Shown: positions 33,744 through 42,078 of the stretch, piece after piece | How the letters are laid out: the number at the start of each line of letters is the position of its first letter | How positions within the stretch are numbered: the first letter of the stretch is position 1 | Assembly: GCA_044226205.1 (NCBI GenBank) | Contig: JBGAHL010000002.1 | Location: 124,001 to 188,000, forward strand | Source of the DNA: M3007 sp044226205 | GTDB taxonomy: Bacteria > Bacteroidota > Bacteroidia > Chitinophagales > Saprospiraceae | Reading direction: 5' to 3' | DNA length: 64,000 nucleotides | The notes under the pieces: generated by a model | Told to the model about the DNA's origin: nothing | The model's database searches: none | The model's input: only the letters and a program-made list of their open reading frames with translations | Position numbers and translations under genes: made by a program

Positions 33744-33778
33744 TCAGGATTCCTAATGATTTTAGTTAGGATTCCGAA
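33744..33778. promoter_or_regulatory. tandem 13-base palindromes upstream of the nos block
   Basis: Two sites fit the palindrome TTAGGATTCCTAA with one mismatch each: TCAGGATTCCTAA at 33744-33756 and TTAGGATTCCGAA at 33766-33778. They are 22 bases apart, about two helical turns. A weaker related site is at 33703-33715. This is the geometry of a dimeric regulator binding twice. The regulator is not known. Confidence 0.5.
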
Positions 33779-33788
33779 TAATAACTTA

Positions 33789-33831
33789 GCGGGGCTGAAA
33801 GTGATTGATTGTCAGTCACTTTCAGCCCCGC
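33789..33831 (-). terminator. terminator of the secreted hydrolase gene
   Basis: A perfect 16-base stem (GCGGGGCTGAAAGTGA and its complement) with an 11-base loop lies 35 bases past the hydrolase stop. It should insulate the nos promoter region from upstream transcription. Confidence 0.75.
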
Positions 33832-33865
33832 TTCTTGTTGCTAAAAAACCGGGATCAGCGCAAGT

Positions 33866-34909
33866 TTACCGCGCGACAGCCGCTTCGGGCGCCATTTCTT
33901 TTACCTGAACCTGGCCGGGAAGATAGATTTCCAGCCGGCCCATGGGCGTCCCGTCGGGCCAATAGCCCAAATGGCGTTGTGCGGCGGTGTTGCCAAAGGC
34001 GTACTCCAGGTTGCGCCCCGTTCGGGAGCCGTCCATAATGGCGTCGGCGAACTTCCAGTAGCAGTTAAAATCGACCTCGTTGAGGCGGGAAGTCATCAGC
34101 ACCCGACGGGCCGTGTAGTTGCGCACGCCTGTATCGAAATCAAGGTCGTAACTGTACGGCTCGTTGTGCGACGCCGAAATATGACGCTGTCCGTTGCTGT
34201 CGCGCCGCTGGAGCACCAGGTTGCGCATGGGCGTATTCACGGCGGTGGCGAATACCAGCGCGCCGAACTCGTGGCCTACCACGTAATCGTCTTCCCCCAC
34301 CACGACGACCAGTTGAAGATCGGCCGGCAGGCGGTCGTAGCGCGCCAGACGTGCGCCTTTGAGCGGCCCGGAGCCGGGCTCGGCGAGCAGCATGGAGGCC
34401 GGTTTGGGGATGCCGAGCTGTTGCCAGTTGACGCCGAGATTGGCAGCGATCACACCGCCGTACGAATGGCCGATGTACGCGACATGTTCCGTGCGCGGAT
34501 GCACGCGGCCCTCTTTGGCCAGTTCGGCCAGCGCATCGCGGATACCTTTGGCGGCATTGGCCGGGAATTGGTCGGCGCCGGGCATCAGGATGTTCTTCTG
34601 GTAGCGCGGATAAATGACGATGTTGCCGCGTGCCACCAGGTGTTTGATCCATTTGCCGTACGCCATGGGGTTGTAAGCGCCATAGCCGTGCAGGAAAACG
34701 ACAACTTCCGCCGAATCGGGTTTGGGATCGGCCGGCTCGAACAGCCAGTACCCGTCGGCGCGTTGGGCATGGTCGAAAAAGGCGACGGCGCGGTGCTTGT
34801 ACTCGGCGCCTCCGGGCCCTTTTTCGGGCTGACCGGGATAGGGTGCGCCTTGTGCGGCGGCAAATATTCCTTTAAACAACAGAACGGACATGAATAAAAA
34901 AGTGCGCAT
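33866..34909 (-). CDS. secreted alpha/beta hydrolase
   Basis: A 347-residue exported hydrolase with a signal peptide ending near AAAQG. The fold is recognisable from VVVFLHGYGAYNPMAYG (oxyanion region), the nucleophile elbow GHSYGG (serine), and VVGEDDYVVG (acid). The layout resembles chlorophyllase/PAF-acetylhydrolase-type dienelactone-hydrolase relatives with a helical lid. The substrate could be an ester or lipid, but it cannot be assigned. It is followed by a strong terminator and is transcribed separately from the nos genes. Confidence 0.85.
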   Translation of the reverse strand: MRTFLFMSVLLFKGIFAAAQGAPYPGQPEKGPGGAEYKHRAVAFFDHAQRADGYWLFEPADPKPDSAEVVVFLHGYGAYNPMAYGKWIKHLVARGNIVIYPRYQKNILMPGADQFPANAAKGIRDALAELAKEGRVHPRTEHVAYIGHSYGGVIAANLGVNWQQLGIPKPASMLLAEPGSGPLKGARLARYDRLPADLQLVVVVGEDDYVVGHEFGALVFATAVNTPMRNLVLQRRDSNGQRHISASHNEPYSYDLDFDTGVRNYTARRVLMTSRLNEVDFNCYWKFADAIMDGSRTGRNLEYAFGNTAAQRHLGYWPDGTPMGRLEIYLPGQVQVKEMAPEAAVAR

Positions 34910-35024
34910 GGATAGAGGTCGGATTGGCGCTAAAACGCGGGAACAGGGCGTTTCGTTTAGCGGCGCCCTGACTCATGGAGACGAACGAGTCGGAATTAAC
35001 CTTTAATTTTGAAAAAAAATTTTT

Positions 35025-35759
35025 GTGAAAAAACTGCTCCCCTTCGCCTTGCTCGCTTTGCTGGCCCTGGCCTGCCGCCAGAACAACGTGCAAACCATTC
35101 AGCCCGAAGCCTACTCCCCTGCCCCGCCGCCGGTCGTAAAAACGCAGGAAGCGCCCCCCGACTCGACCCGGCCGGTGCGCAAAACGCCCCAGGCCGCTCC
35201 CGACGATCCCGCCCGGCATGGGTTTTCAGACGTTGCAGCCCTCAACCCCGGCATCCGGCTCGATATCCGGTACGCCACGACCAATAATTTTACCAAGGCG
35301 AAAATTTACGATTGCCCGCGCTGCCTCCTGCGCCCCGAGGCCGCCGAGGCCCTCGTCAAAGCGCACCAGGCTTTGCAAAAGAAAAATATGGGGCTCAAAA
35401 TGTTCGATTGCTACCGCCCGCGCCCTTATCAGCAACGGCTTTGGGATAAAGTTCCCAATCCCGATTACGTGACGCCGCCCGCCAAAGGCTCCATGCATTC
35501 GCGCGGCGCGGCGGTGGATCTGACCATTGTCGATGCGCAGGGAAAAGAACTGGACATGGGCACGCCCTACGATTTTTTCGGCAAGGAAGCCCATTACGAC
35601 TACACCCAACTGCCGGCAGCGGTGCTCGCCAACCGGCGTCTGCTGCGGCAAACCATGGAAGCGGTCGGATACAAGGGCATCCGGACCGAATGGTGGCACT
35701 TTTCTTACCAGGGGAAAAACTACGAATTGTCGGACTACGTCTGGCCCTGCCCGGAATAA
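35025..35759 (+). CDS. D-alanyl-D-alanine dipeptidase, VanX/DdpX-type lipoprotein
   Basis: A 244-residue zinc peptidase of family M15D. A lipobox (LALAC, Cys17) and a Pro/Thr-rich linker to about residue 65 precede the catalytic domain. Zinc ligands and catalytic residues are in SMHSRGAAVDLTI (His158, Asp165), EWWHF (Glu222, His225), and DCYRPRPYQ (Arg that stabilises the intermediate). Such enzymes cleave D-Ala-D-Ala and in most bacteria serve peptidoglycan recycling or nutrition. No vanH, vanA or VanRS genes are near, so it is not a vancomycin-resistance operon. Three bases separate its stop from the convergent amidotransferase. Confidence 0.93.
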   Translation: MKKLLPFALLALLALACRQNNVQTIQPEAYSPAPPPVVKTQEAPPDSTRPVRKTPQAAPDDPARHGFSDVAALNPGIRLDIRYATTNNFTKAKIYDCPRCLLRPEAAEALVKAHQALQKKNMGLKMFDCYRPRPYQQRLWDKVPNPDYVTPPAKGSMHSRGAAVDLTIVDAQGKELDMGTPYDFFGKEAHYDYTQLPAAVLANRRLLRQTMEAVGYKGIRTEWWHFSYQGKNYELSDYVWPCPE

Positions 35760-35762
35760 GAC

Positions 35763-36575
35763 TTACCAGCCTTCCACTTCCACCGCCAGTTGTTCGAGGG
35801 CGTGGTCGAGGAAATTAGGGATAATGGTCTCGAAGGTCCGCTGGATTTTTTGCGGATTGGCCAGGTCGCGGATCATTCGGTCGTAGCGCGCCTCGCCGTG
35901 CTCTTCCACAATGGCGATTTTGCGCTCTTCTTCCACAAAATAATTGAGCAAACCGGCGGGATCGGCCTCGGGATGGAACTGCGTGCCGATCATTTCAGGG
36001 CTGAATCGCACGGCCATAACAGCGCGCTCGAAATGGACGTGCGGGCGCAGTTTTTCCATACAAAGGATGTGCGCGCCCAACTCGCGAAAACGATCAGGAT
36101 TGGGGTTTGTCACCTGAAACCGCCGGAAATCGGCGATGTAGAACGGGTCGGGCAGATTTTCAAAAAAAGGCTCCTCCTTGCCCCAGTGGGTTTTGTGCAC
36201 GGGGTAGGTGCCGAACGACATTTTGTAGCGCTGCGACACCTGCCCCAACCCGAAATGATGGCAGGCCATCTGGAACGAATGACAGATGAAGAACACGTAT
36301 TTTTTAGGCTCCTCGCCCCTGTGGTTCCATTGCCAGAGCGACTCGATCAGGTCATAATAAGGCGCGCACCAGGGTTTGTCGTCTTCCATTGGGTCGCCGG
36401 GACCGCCCGAGAACAGATAAATATCGTAGGACAGATCGGGCACTTCGTTGCGGACACGCACGTCGAAATGGTCAAAACTCAACACTTGCTCGTAACGGGC
36501 GAGCATGGAACGCAACATTGGGATGCCTCGGTTGGTTTCACCGTTGTACATGTCGAGAAGGGCAGCGCGGAGCAT
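35763..36575 (-). CDS. class I glutamine amidotransferase-like protein
   Basis: A 270-residue protein with the class I glutamine amidotransferase fold. The nucleophile elbow is FFICHSFQMA (Cys98), and the histidine-glutamate pair is in GTQFHPEAD (His201, Glu203), so the triad is complete. The oxyanion strand is LFSGGPGDP. It has no synthetase domain and no obvious partner gene. The family includes GMP-synthase-like and gamma-glutamyl hydrolase-like members. The last 50 residues form an extra helical tail. Substrate unknown. Confidence 0.87.
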   Translation of the reverse strand: MLRAALLDMYNGETNRGIPMLRSMLARYEQVLSFDHFDVRVRNEVPDLSYDIYLFSGGPGDPMEDDKPWCAPYYDLIESLWQWNHRGEEPKKYVFFICHSFQMACHHFGLGQVSQRYKMSFGTYPVHKTHWGKEEPFFENLPDPFYIADFRRFQVTNPNPDRFRELGAHILCMEKLRPHVHFERAVMAVRFSPEMIGTQFHPEADPAGLLNYFVEEERKIAIVEEHGEARYDRMIRDLANPQKIQRTFETIIPNFLDHALEQLAVEVEGW

Positions 36576-36767
36576 GGCAAAAAATATCGGGTTGAACGAA
36601 TGATTGAACGAACCGGGAAAACCGTGCCACGCCGTAGTCGAGCGGCAGGCAAACGGATTTAAGAACGGTTGGATTCAGGAGACGACAATCGGTGCGGGCA
36701 GTTGCAAAGTTGGCTTTTCGACGCCGAATTCAGGTGTAGTCACAGCCTTTTTTCGGCAAATGATTTT

Positions 36768-36798
36768 TTGGTCAAACGCGCCCGAAGGCGTAGGTTTG
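36768..36798 (+). promoter_or_regulatory. promoter of the small acidic protein gene
   Basis: TTG at 36768-36770, a 20-base gap and TAGGTTTG at 36791-36798 fit the Bacteroidota promoter consensus exactly. It lies 43 bases before the ATG at 36841. Confidence 0.65.
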
Positions 36799-36840
36799 TC
36801 CGGTGATTTAAATTAATCATTGATTCTCAATACATTACCA

Positions 36841-37323
36841 ATGAAATTTATTAATTCTAACGTCATAGATGCCGTCATTGAAGAACTTGAAAACCTCTCT
36901 GACGAGCAATACGAACAACACATGGAAAACTTCGCATCGGCGCAGCCGGTGCTGGTAGCCTACCTGTTCAATGAAGAAAATTTCCACCTGCTGACCGACG
37001 AGGAAAAGGGCTTTTTGCAATACCTGGCGTTGATTGCCTGGACGGCCATCGTCAAGACCGTCGGCAACGTGGAGGCCGTGAGCGAAGAAGCCATTGGCGA
37101 GGCCGAGGAAAAAAACTACGCGGTTCTGGAGCAAAGCACGGCCAAAAAGTTCCGCGACCGGCTCAATCCGTTTTTCGACAATTATCCGCAGGAAGACCTG
37201 CTGGCTTTTGCCGAGGAGGCCGTGCTGGAAGACGAGGACGACCCCGAAGCGCTGGTCAGCAAGGAAGGTCGCGAACCGATTTTCGTTGCCATGAAAACGA
37301 TCATCGACGTGCTCACCGCGTAA
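36841..37323 (+). CDS. hypothetical acidic cytoplasmic protein
   Basis: A 160-residue protein with no signal peptide or membrane helix. It is strongly acidic (many Glu/Asp, for example EEAVLEDEDDPEAL) and predicted mostly helical. No motif is recognised. The ATG at 36841 is chosen because it follows a consensus promoter; an upstream ATG at 36820 adds only seven residues. The gene stands alone between the amidotransferase and the ribosomal-protein operon. Confidence 0.75.
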   Translation: MKFINSNVIDAVIEELENLSDEQYEQHMENFASAQPVLVAYLFNEENFHLLTDEEKGFLQYLALIAWTAIVKTVGNVEAVSEEAIGEAEEKNYAVLEQSTAKKFRDRLNPFFDNYPQEDLLAFAEEAVLEDEDDPEALVSKEGREPIFVAMKTIIDVLTA

Positions 37324-37418
37324 GGCTCCGCGCGCTTGCGCCTTTCAAATACTGGTTTGGGTTGTTTCCGACGCCTTCCCCGCCTGCACGGCGGTGGGGG
37401 AATGAGAAGATTATTGGT

Positions 37419-37535
37419 AAAAACTTAGGCAGGGGCAGTGCCCCGAAAGATGTTTCGGGGCGCTGCCCCTCCCGGATGAATTTTGGCACAAAAAGACTAC
37501 AAATATCACGGGGCGCTGCCCCAGCCCAAGTTTTT
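37419..37535. repeat. nested inverted repeat with GGGGCAGTGCCCC palindromes
   Basis: Arms at 37419-37445 and 37509-37535 pair at about 24 of 27 positions, and similarity extends a further dozen bases outward through ATTATTGG/CGATTATT. Inside is a second palindrome, CCCCGAAA...TTTCGGGG (37441-37460). The GGGGCGCTGCCCC phrase occurs three times. Confidence 0.7.
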
Positions 37536-37731
37536 ACGATTATTGACAAAAAAAGCTCGTCGGCAATTCCGCACAGCCAGTGGTCTGCCCTGCGAGGCAT
37601 TTTTCTCGTAATCTCCTGATAATCAATACAAATTTGAAACCTGTCAAAATTTATTTTTAAAAAGTCGGTCAAAATTTCCACTGATTATCAATTGATTACG
37701 CCAAAACACCTCGAAAATCTTTCGTAATTCC

Positions 37732-37762
37732 TTGTCTGCCGCAAAAACGCGTCGTACCTTTG
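37732..37762 (+). promoter_or_regulatory. promoter of the rplM-rpsI-rpsB-tsf genes
   Basis: TTG at 37732-37734, 20 bases, and TACCTTTG at 37755-37762 match the Bacteroidota consensus. The start codon of rplM is about 72 bases downstream. Confidence 0.7.
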
Positions 37763-37833
37763 CGTCCGCTTTTGAAAAGCCCCTCTTTGAGGGGTCCATT
37801 TTTTACCAATTTCAACACACAACCGACGCGACA

Positions 37834-38280
37834 ATGAATACGCTGAGTTACCGGACCAAATCGGTCAGCAGCCTGGAGATGCAGGGCAATCGCAAGTGGT
37901 ACGTCATCGACGCCGAGAACCAGGTGGTCGGCCGTCTTTGCACGCAAATCGCTGCCATCCTGATGGGCAAAAACAAGCCTTCGTTCACGCCCCACGACGA
38001 CACGGGCGACTACGTGATCGTGATCAACGCTGAAAAAGTGCGTTTCACCGGCAAGAAAATGGCCCAGAAAGAATACAAAAACTATTCGCTGCACCCCGGT
38101 GGTCTGAAACTGACCACGGCTGAGGAGATGCTGGAAAAGCATCCGATCCGCATCATCGAACGCGGTGTAAAAGGGATGTTGCCCAAAACCAAACTGGGCC
38201 GCCAGATGTACAAAAAACTGTTTGTGTACGACGGTCCCGATCATCCGCACGCCGCACAAAAACCCGAAATTTTTAAGTGA
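37834..38280 (+). CDS. rplM: 50S ribosomal protein L13
   Basis: A 148-residue ribosomal protein that binds 23S rRNA early in large-subunit assembly. It carries the typical RKWYVIDAENQVVGRLCTQIA start, GDYVIVINAEKVRFTGKK and VKGMLPKTKLGRQMYKKL. The ATG at 37834 gives the normal N terminus; the open frame back to 37732 runs across the promoter. First gene of a block with rpsI, rpsB and tsf, an order conserved in Bacteroidota. Confidence 0.97.
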   Translation: MNTLSYRTKSVSSLEMQGNRKWYVIDAENQVVGRLCTQIAAILMGKNKPSFTPHDDTGDYVIVINAEKVRFTGKKMAQKEYKNYSLHPGGLKLTTAEEMLEKHPIRIIERGVKGMLPKTKLGRQMYKKLFVYDGPDHPHAAQKPEIFK

Positions 38281-38364
38281 TGAGTGATGCCTGATGAGCG
38301 ATGAGTTATTTGAAATCGTGTAAAACTCGTCATTCATCACCCATCGCTTCTCGCTCCTCACTCA
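38281..38364. repeat. imperfect inverted repeat between rplM and rpsI
   Basis: TGAGCGATGAGTT-type sequence at 38281-38307 is loosely complementary to AACTCGTCATTCATCACCCATCGC and following bases to 38364. The pairing is imperfect. It may be an intergenic repeat element or a processing site in the ribosomal operon. Confidence 0.35.
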
Positions 38365-38383
38365 CATTCATTCTTTGTAAAAT

Positions 38384-38770
38384 ATGGAAATGATTAATGC
38401 CATCGGGCGCCGTAAAACTGCCGTCGCCCGCGTTTACCTGATGAAAGGGGAAGGCAAAATTGTCGTCAACGGCAAAGACTACCGCGAGTATTTCCCGCAA
38501 GTGCACGTACAGCACAACGTGGTCGATCCTTTTGTCGTCGTCGGTACCGAAAATATCTACGACCTTAAAATCAACGTCCGCGGCGGCGGATTCAAAGGCC
38601 AGGCAGAAGCCATCCGCATGGGTGTCAGCCGTGCACTGGTAAAACTGAACGAGGAGTTCAAAAAACCGCTCAAGGACAAAAAATACCTCACGCGCGACAG
38701 CCGCGCCGTCGAGCGTAAAAAATACGGCAAGCCGAAAGCACGCAAGCGCTTCCAGTTCTCCAAACGTTAA
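38384..38770 (+). CDS. rpsI: 30S ribosomal protein S9
   Basis: A 128-residue small-subunit protein whose C-terminal tail reaches the P-site tRNA. It has the GRRKTAVARVYL start, RGGGFKGQAEAIRMGVSRAL and the universal C terminus RKKYGKPKARKRFQFSKR with the final Lys-Arg. Lies 103 bases after rplM. Confidence 0.97.
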   Translation: MEMINAIGRRKTAVARVYLMKGEGKIVVNGKDYREYFPQVHVQHNVVDPFVVVGTENIYDLKINVRGGGFKGQAEAIRMGVSRALVKLNEEFKKPLKDKKYLTRDSRAVERKKYGKPKARKRFQFSKR

Positions 38771-38856
38771 TGGAAATTGGATTGCAGGGACGACCTACTT
38801 TCCTGATTTTCAATTTCTAAGATCAATTTTCAAATTTCAAAACCTGCTTTTGAATC

Positions 38857-39591
38857 ATGCAAAAGCCCACGTATAAAGAACTCCTCGACGCTGGCTGCCA
38901 CTTCGGTCACCTGCGCAAAAAATGGAACCCCAAAATGACGCCCTATATCTTTATGGAGCACAAAGGGGTACACATCATCGACCTCAACCGCACGGCCGAA
39001 TGCCTGGAGCGCTCCGCTGCCGCCATGAAAGCCATGGCTAAAAGCGGCAAAAAAATCCTCTTCGTCGCCACGAAAAAACAAGCCCGCGACATCGTCCAGA
39101 AAGCCGCTGAAAGCGTAGGCATGCCCTTCGTGACCGAACGCTGGCTCGGCGGTATGATGACCAACTTCATGACCATCCGCAAATCGGTCAAGAAGATGAA
39201 CAACATCGAACGTATGCTGGCCGACACCACGCTCACCAGCATCACCAAAAAGGAACGCCTCACCCTGAGCCGCGAACACCACAAAATGGACAAGCAACTG
39301 GGCGGTATCGCCGACCTCAACCGCTTGCCCTCCGCCGTGTTCATCGTGGACATCCACCACGAACACCTGGCCCTGGCCGAAGCGCGCAAACTCAACATCA
39401 AAACCTTCGGCATGGTGGATACCAACTCCGACCCGACCCTGGTCGATTTCCCCATCCCGAGCAACGACGACGCGTCCAAAGCCATCGCTTTCATCACCAA
39501 CTACCTCGCCGATGCCATCCGTGAAGGCCTCGAAGAGCGTAAAGCCGTCAAAGGCTCGGAGAAAGACGAACAGGCCAGCGCCGAAGCTTGA
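38857..39591 (+). CDS. rpsB: 30S ribosomal protein S2
   Basis: A 244-residue protein of the small subunit. Recognisable parts are LLDAGCHFGHLRKKWNPKM, RTAECLERSAAAM, FVATKKQARDIV, ERWLGGMMTNF and GIADLNRLPSAVFIVD followed by PTLVDFPIPSNDDASKAI. The acidic C-terminal tail (KDEQASAEA) is common. It precedes tsf by 86 bases, the usual rpsB-tsf pairing. Confidence 0.97.
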   Translation: MQKPTYKELLDAGCHFGHLRKKWNPKMTPYIFMEHKGVHIIDLNRTAECLERSAAAMKAMAKSGKKILFVATKKQARDIVQKAAESVGMPFVTERWLGGMMTNFMTIRKSVKKMNNIERMLADTTLTSITKKERLTLSREHHKMDKQLGGIADLNRLPSAVFIVDIHHEHLALAEARKLNIKTFGMVDTNSDPTLVDFPIPSNDDASKAIAFITNYLADAIREGLEERKAVKGSEKDEQASAEA

Positions 39592-39677
39592 TTGAACCCG
39601 AATAAGGCCAGGGAGCCAAAAGCCCCGGCGTTTCGGACTTCAATCTCCAATTCCAATAATTTCTAATATCCAATTCA

Positions 39678-40508
39678 ATGAGCGAAGTAAAAATTTCTAC
39701 CGCCGATATTCAAAAACTGCGCGAAATGACCGGCGCAGGTATGATGGATTGTAAAAAAGCCCTCGAAGAATCCGCCGGCGATTTCGAAGGCGCCGTTGAT
39801 GCGCTGCGCAAAAAAGGCATCGCCAAAGCAGCCAAGCGCGAAGACCGCGAAGCCAAGGAAGGCGTAGTGATTGCCCAGACCAATGCCGACGGCACTCGCG
39901 GTATCATCGTGGCGCTCAACTGCGAAACCGACTTCGTAGCCCGCAACGACAACTTCATCGCCATGACCCAGAAAATGGCCGACATCGCACTGGCCAATTT
40001 CCCCGAGTCGCTCGAAGCCCTGCTCGCCCTTCCTTTTGAAACGGGCGTCAGCATCGCTGAAAAAGTAGGCGAACAAAACGGCGTAATCGGCGAAAAAATC
40101 GAACTCGGCCGCTACGAGCGTATTGAAGGCGCCTCGGTGCTGACTTACAACCACTCCAACAACAAACGTTCGGTACTCGTCGCCCTCAACCAGACCGGTC
40201 AGGACGAAGCAGGCCGCAACGTGGCCATGCAAATCGCCGCCATGAACCCGGTTTCCGTCTCCAAAGACGACGTTGATCCGAAGATCATCGAAAAAGAAAT
40301 CGAAATCGGCAAGGAACTGGCCCGCAACGAAGGCAAAGCCGAAGACATGCTCGAAAAAATCGCGCTCGGCCGCCTCAACAAATTCTTCCAGGAGAGCACT
40401 CTTCTGAGCCAGAAATACGTCAAAAACGGCGACCAGACCGTGCAGCAATACCTGCAAAGCCTGAACAAAGACCTCACGGTCTCCGGCTTCAAACACGTAG
40501 CGCTGTAA
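39678..40508 (+). CDS. tsf: translation elongation factor Ts
   Basis: A 276-residue nucleotide-exchange factor for EF-Tu. The N-terminal domain has IQKLREMTGAGMMDCKKALEE with the TGAGMMDCK motif, followed by the core with NCETDFVARND, which contacts the EF-Tu nucleotide site. The C-terminal half has LNKFFQESTLLSQKYVKN, typical of the family. A strong terminator follows; pyrH, often next in other bacteria, is 8.6 kb away. Confidence 0.97.
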   Translation: MSEVKISTADIQKLREMTGAGMMDCKKALEESAGDFEGAVDALRKKGIAKAAKREDREAKEGVVIAQTNADGTRGIIVALNCETDFVARNDNFIAMTQKMADIALANFPESLEALLALPFETGVSIAEKVGEQNGVIGEKIELGRYERIEGASVLTYNHSNNKRSVLVALNQTGQDEAGRNVAMQIAAMNPVSVSKDDVDPKIIEKEIEIGKELARNEGKAEDMLEKIALGRLNKFFQESTLLSQKYVKNGDQTVQQYLQSLNKDLTVSGFKHVAL

Positions 40509-40531
40509 GCCTTTTTTTCAAGGCATCTGTC

Positions 40532-40568
40532 AAACGCCACCCGGGAGCAAATCTCCCGGGTGGCGTTT
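40532..40568 (+). terminator. strong terminator after tsf
   Basis: A perfect 16-base stem (AAACGCCACCCGGGAG and complement) with a 5-base loop and T-rich tail, 24 bases past the tsf stop. Confidence 0.85.
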
Positions 40569-40596
40569 ACTTTTGTTACCGGCAGCATTACACCCC

Positions 40597-41283
40597 ATGC
40601 CTCTACCAATGGAAGACCTACCTGCTTACTACGAACAAATTGCCGCCCAATACGACCAGTCCCGTTTTGGCAATAGTTACGGCCGTTTCCTCCACGCCCA
40701 GGAGCGCCCTGCCCTGCAACACTTTCTGCGCGGATGTTTACCAGAGCAAATTCTTGATCTGGCATGCGGCACGGGGCGTATGCTCGATCTGGCGGGTACA
40801 GGGCTCGACATTAGTCCCAACATGATCGCCGAAGCCCGGAAAAAATACCCCGGCAAACACCTGAGCACTGGCGATGCAACCCGTTTGCCTTTCCCCGACG
40901 CCATTTTCGATGCCGTCTTTTCCCTCCACTTTATTATGCACCTCGACCCCGACCAAACCAGGGCAGTGCTGGATGAAGTTTACCGGGTTTTACGCCCCGG
41001 AGGGCGGTTTATCCTCGACTTTCCCTCGCTTAAAAGAAGAAAACTGACCAGCGGACATCACGATGCCAACTGGCATGGCTCCAACGCATTCTCCCTTGAT
41101 CAATGGCATAAGCTGACGGAAGATCGATGGGAAATCGATGCAATAAGCGGTATTCTTTTCTTTCCTGTTCACCGCTTCCCGAACTGGCTTCGACCCGCAC
41201 TTTTACCACTTGACCATCTGGTTTGTCGCTCCTTATGGAAAGAGTGGGCATCGTACCTTTTGATCAGATTGAACAAAAAATGA
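40597..41283 (+). CDS. class I SAM-dependent methyltransferase
   Basis: A 228-residue soluble methyltransferase. Motif I is ILDLACGTGRML, followed by GLDISPNMIAEAR (motif II acid), GDATRLPFPDAIFDAV and the post-motif LRPGGRFILDFPS. The fold is a UbiE/BioC-like Rossmann domain; the substrate is unknown. The ATG at 40597 is used; an open frame back to 40573 starts with TTG inside the terminator. Its stop overlaps the start of the VanW gene (ATGA), so the two are translationally coupled. Confidence 0.9.
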   Translation: MPLPMEDLPAYYEQIAAQYDQSRFGNSYGRFLHAQERPALQHFLRGCLPEQILDLACGTGRMLDLAGTGLDISPNMIAEARKKYPGKHLSTGDATRLPFPDAIFDAVFSLHFIMHLDPDQTRAVLDEVYRVLRPGGRFILDFPSLKRRKLTSGHHDANWHGSNAFSLDQWHKLTEDRWEIDAISGILFFPVHRFPNWLRPALLPLDHLVCRSLWKEWASYLLIRLNKK

Positions 41284-42002
41284 GCCTTTGGAAAACCATT
41301 AAACGACAGGCAAGGCTGATCCAACGGACGCTGAACGACAGCCTAAATGGCCGCTTGCAAAAAATTGCACTGGTACAAACAGGCGGCTTGCCGGATTGGC
41401 CGGCTCGGCTGTCGATCGCCCAACCTGTGTTACCGGGCCCAACGGTGCACAACAAACGGCATAATATTCAACTGGCCTGCGAACGAATTTCGCGCGTGGT
41501 CGTACAACCCGGGCAGATTTTTTCCTTCTGGAAAACGGTAGGTCCTCCAACGGCAAAACGCGGCTTTTTACCCTCCCGCAACATCATTGGCGGCCGACTG
41601 AGTGAAGACATCGGTGGCGGGCTTTGCCAGGTTTCCGGACTGTTGTATCTGCTTTCACTTCGAGGCGGCATGCAGGTACTCGAGCGTCATGCACATTCCG
41701 TGGATATCTACCGGGAAGAGGAGCGGTATGCACCGTTGGGTGCAGATGCCACAGTAGTTTATGGATATAAAGACTATCGTTTTTTGAATCCCTTTCAGCA
41801 TCCCCTGATGATCACCTTTTCCATGGCCGAGCATTCCGTCACCGCTCATCTGTCAAGCCCTTTCATGATCGTCGAACAACAAATCGTATTTGAAAGACAT
41901 CAGACAGGGGGCGAGGAATACGTCATTACCAAAGTCATCACAGCCCATGGCGAGCAAATCCTCGGCATGTCACGGTATCAAAAACTGCATACCCCTGAGT
42001 AA
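41280..42002 (+). CDS. VanW family protein
   Basis: A 240-residue protein of the VanW family (accessory protein first seen in some vancomycin-resistance clusters; molecular function unknown). The hallmark is the stretch QPGQIFSFWKTVGPPTAKRGF followed by GGGLCQVSGLLYL, with an invariant Cys. No signal peptide is clear. The ATG overlaps the stop of the methyltransferase gene by one base pair set (ATGA), which favours this start over 41223. A modification-plus-VanW pair may act on a cell-envelope substrate, but this is only inference. Confidence 0.88.
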   Translation: MSLWKTIKRQARLIQRTLNDSLNGRLQKIALVQTGGLPDWPARLSIAQPVLPGPTVHNKRHNIQLACERISRVVVQPGQIFSFWKTVGPPTAKRGFLPSRNIIGGRLSEDIGGGLCQVSGLLYLLSLRGGMQVLERHAHSVDIYREEERYAPLGADATVVYGYKDYRFLNPFQHPLMITFSMAEHSVTAHLSSPFMIVEQQIVFERHQTGGEEYVITKVITAHGEQILGMSRYQKLHTPE

Positions 42003-42062
42003 ATGCTGAATATTCTGTCGAAAATTGACATTTATCACTGCTGTGCACTTGGGAGTAGTTCG

Positions 42063-42070
42063 TAACTTTG
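42063..42070 (+). promoter_or_regulatory. -7 element upstream of the MbnP/MbnH-type cluster
   Basis: TAACTTTG fits TAnnTTTG and ends 8 bases before the first gene of the cluster at 42079. The TTG at 42049 is too close to serve as a standard -33 element. Confidence 0.35.
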
Positions 42071-42078
42071 GCAGTAAC

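Larger units (their letters stand above)
37324..37833. other. 510-base gene-free stretch before rplM
   Basis: No credible gene. The left half holds a nested inverted repeat (37419-37535) and a smaller CCCCGCC/GGCGGTGGGG palindrome near 37378-37401. The right half is AT-rich and contains the rplM promoter. The remainder shows nothing recognisable. Confidence 0.6.

Noticed and set aside
40568..40575. TACTTTTG as a promoter for the methyltransferase gene
   Set aside because: It coincides with the tail of the tsf terminator, has no -33 TTG, and its T run is explained by the terminator.
35025..42002. VanX-like and VanW-like genes as a vancomycin-resistance locus
   Set aside because: They are about 5.5 kb apart, with ribosomal genes between, and vanH, vanA and the VanRS sensor pair are missing. 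Both families are common outside resistance clusters.
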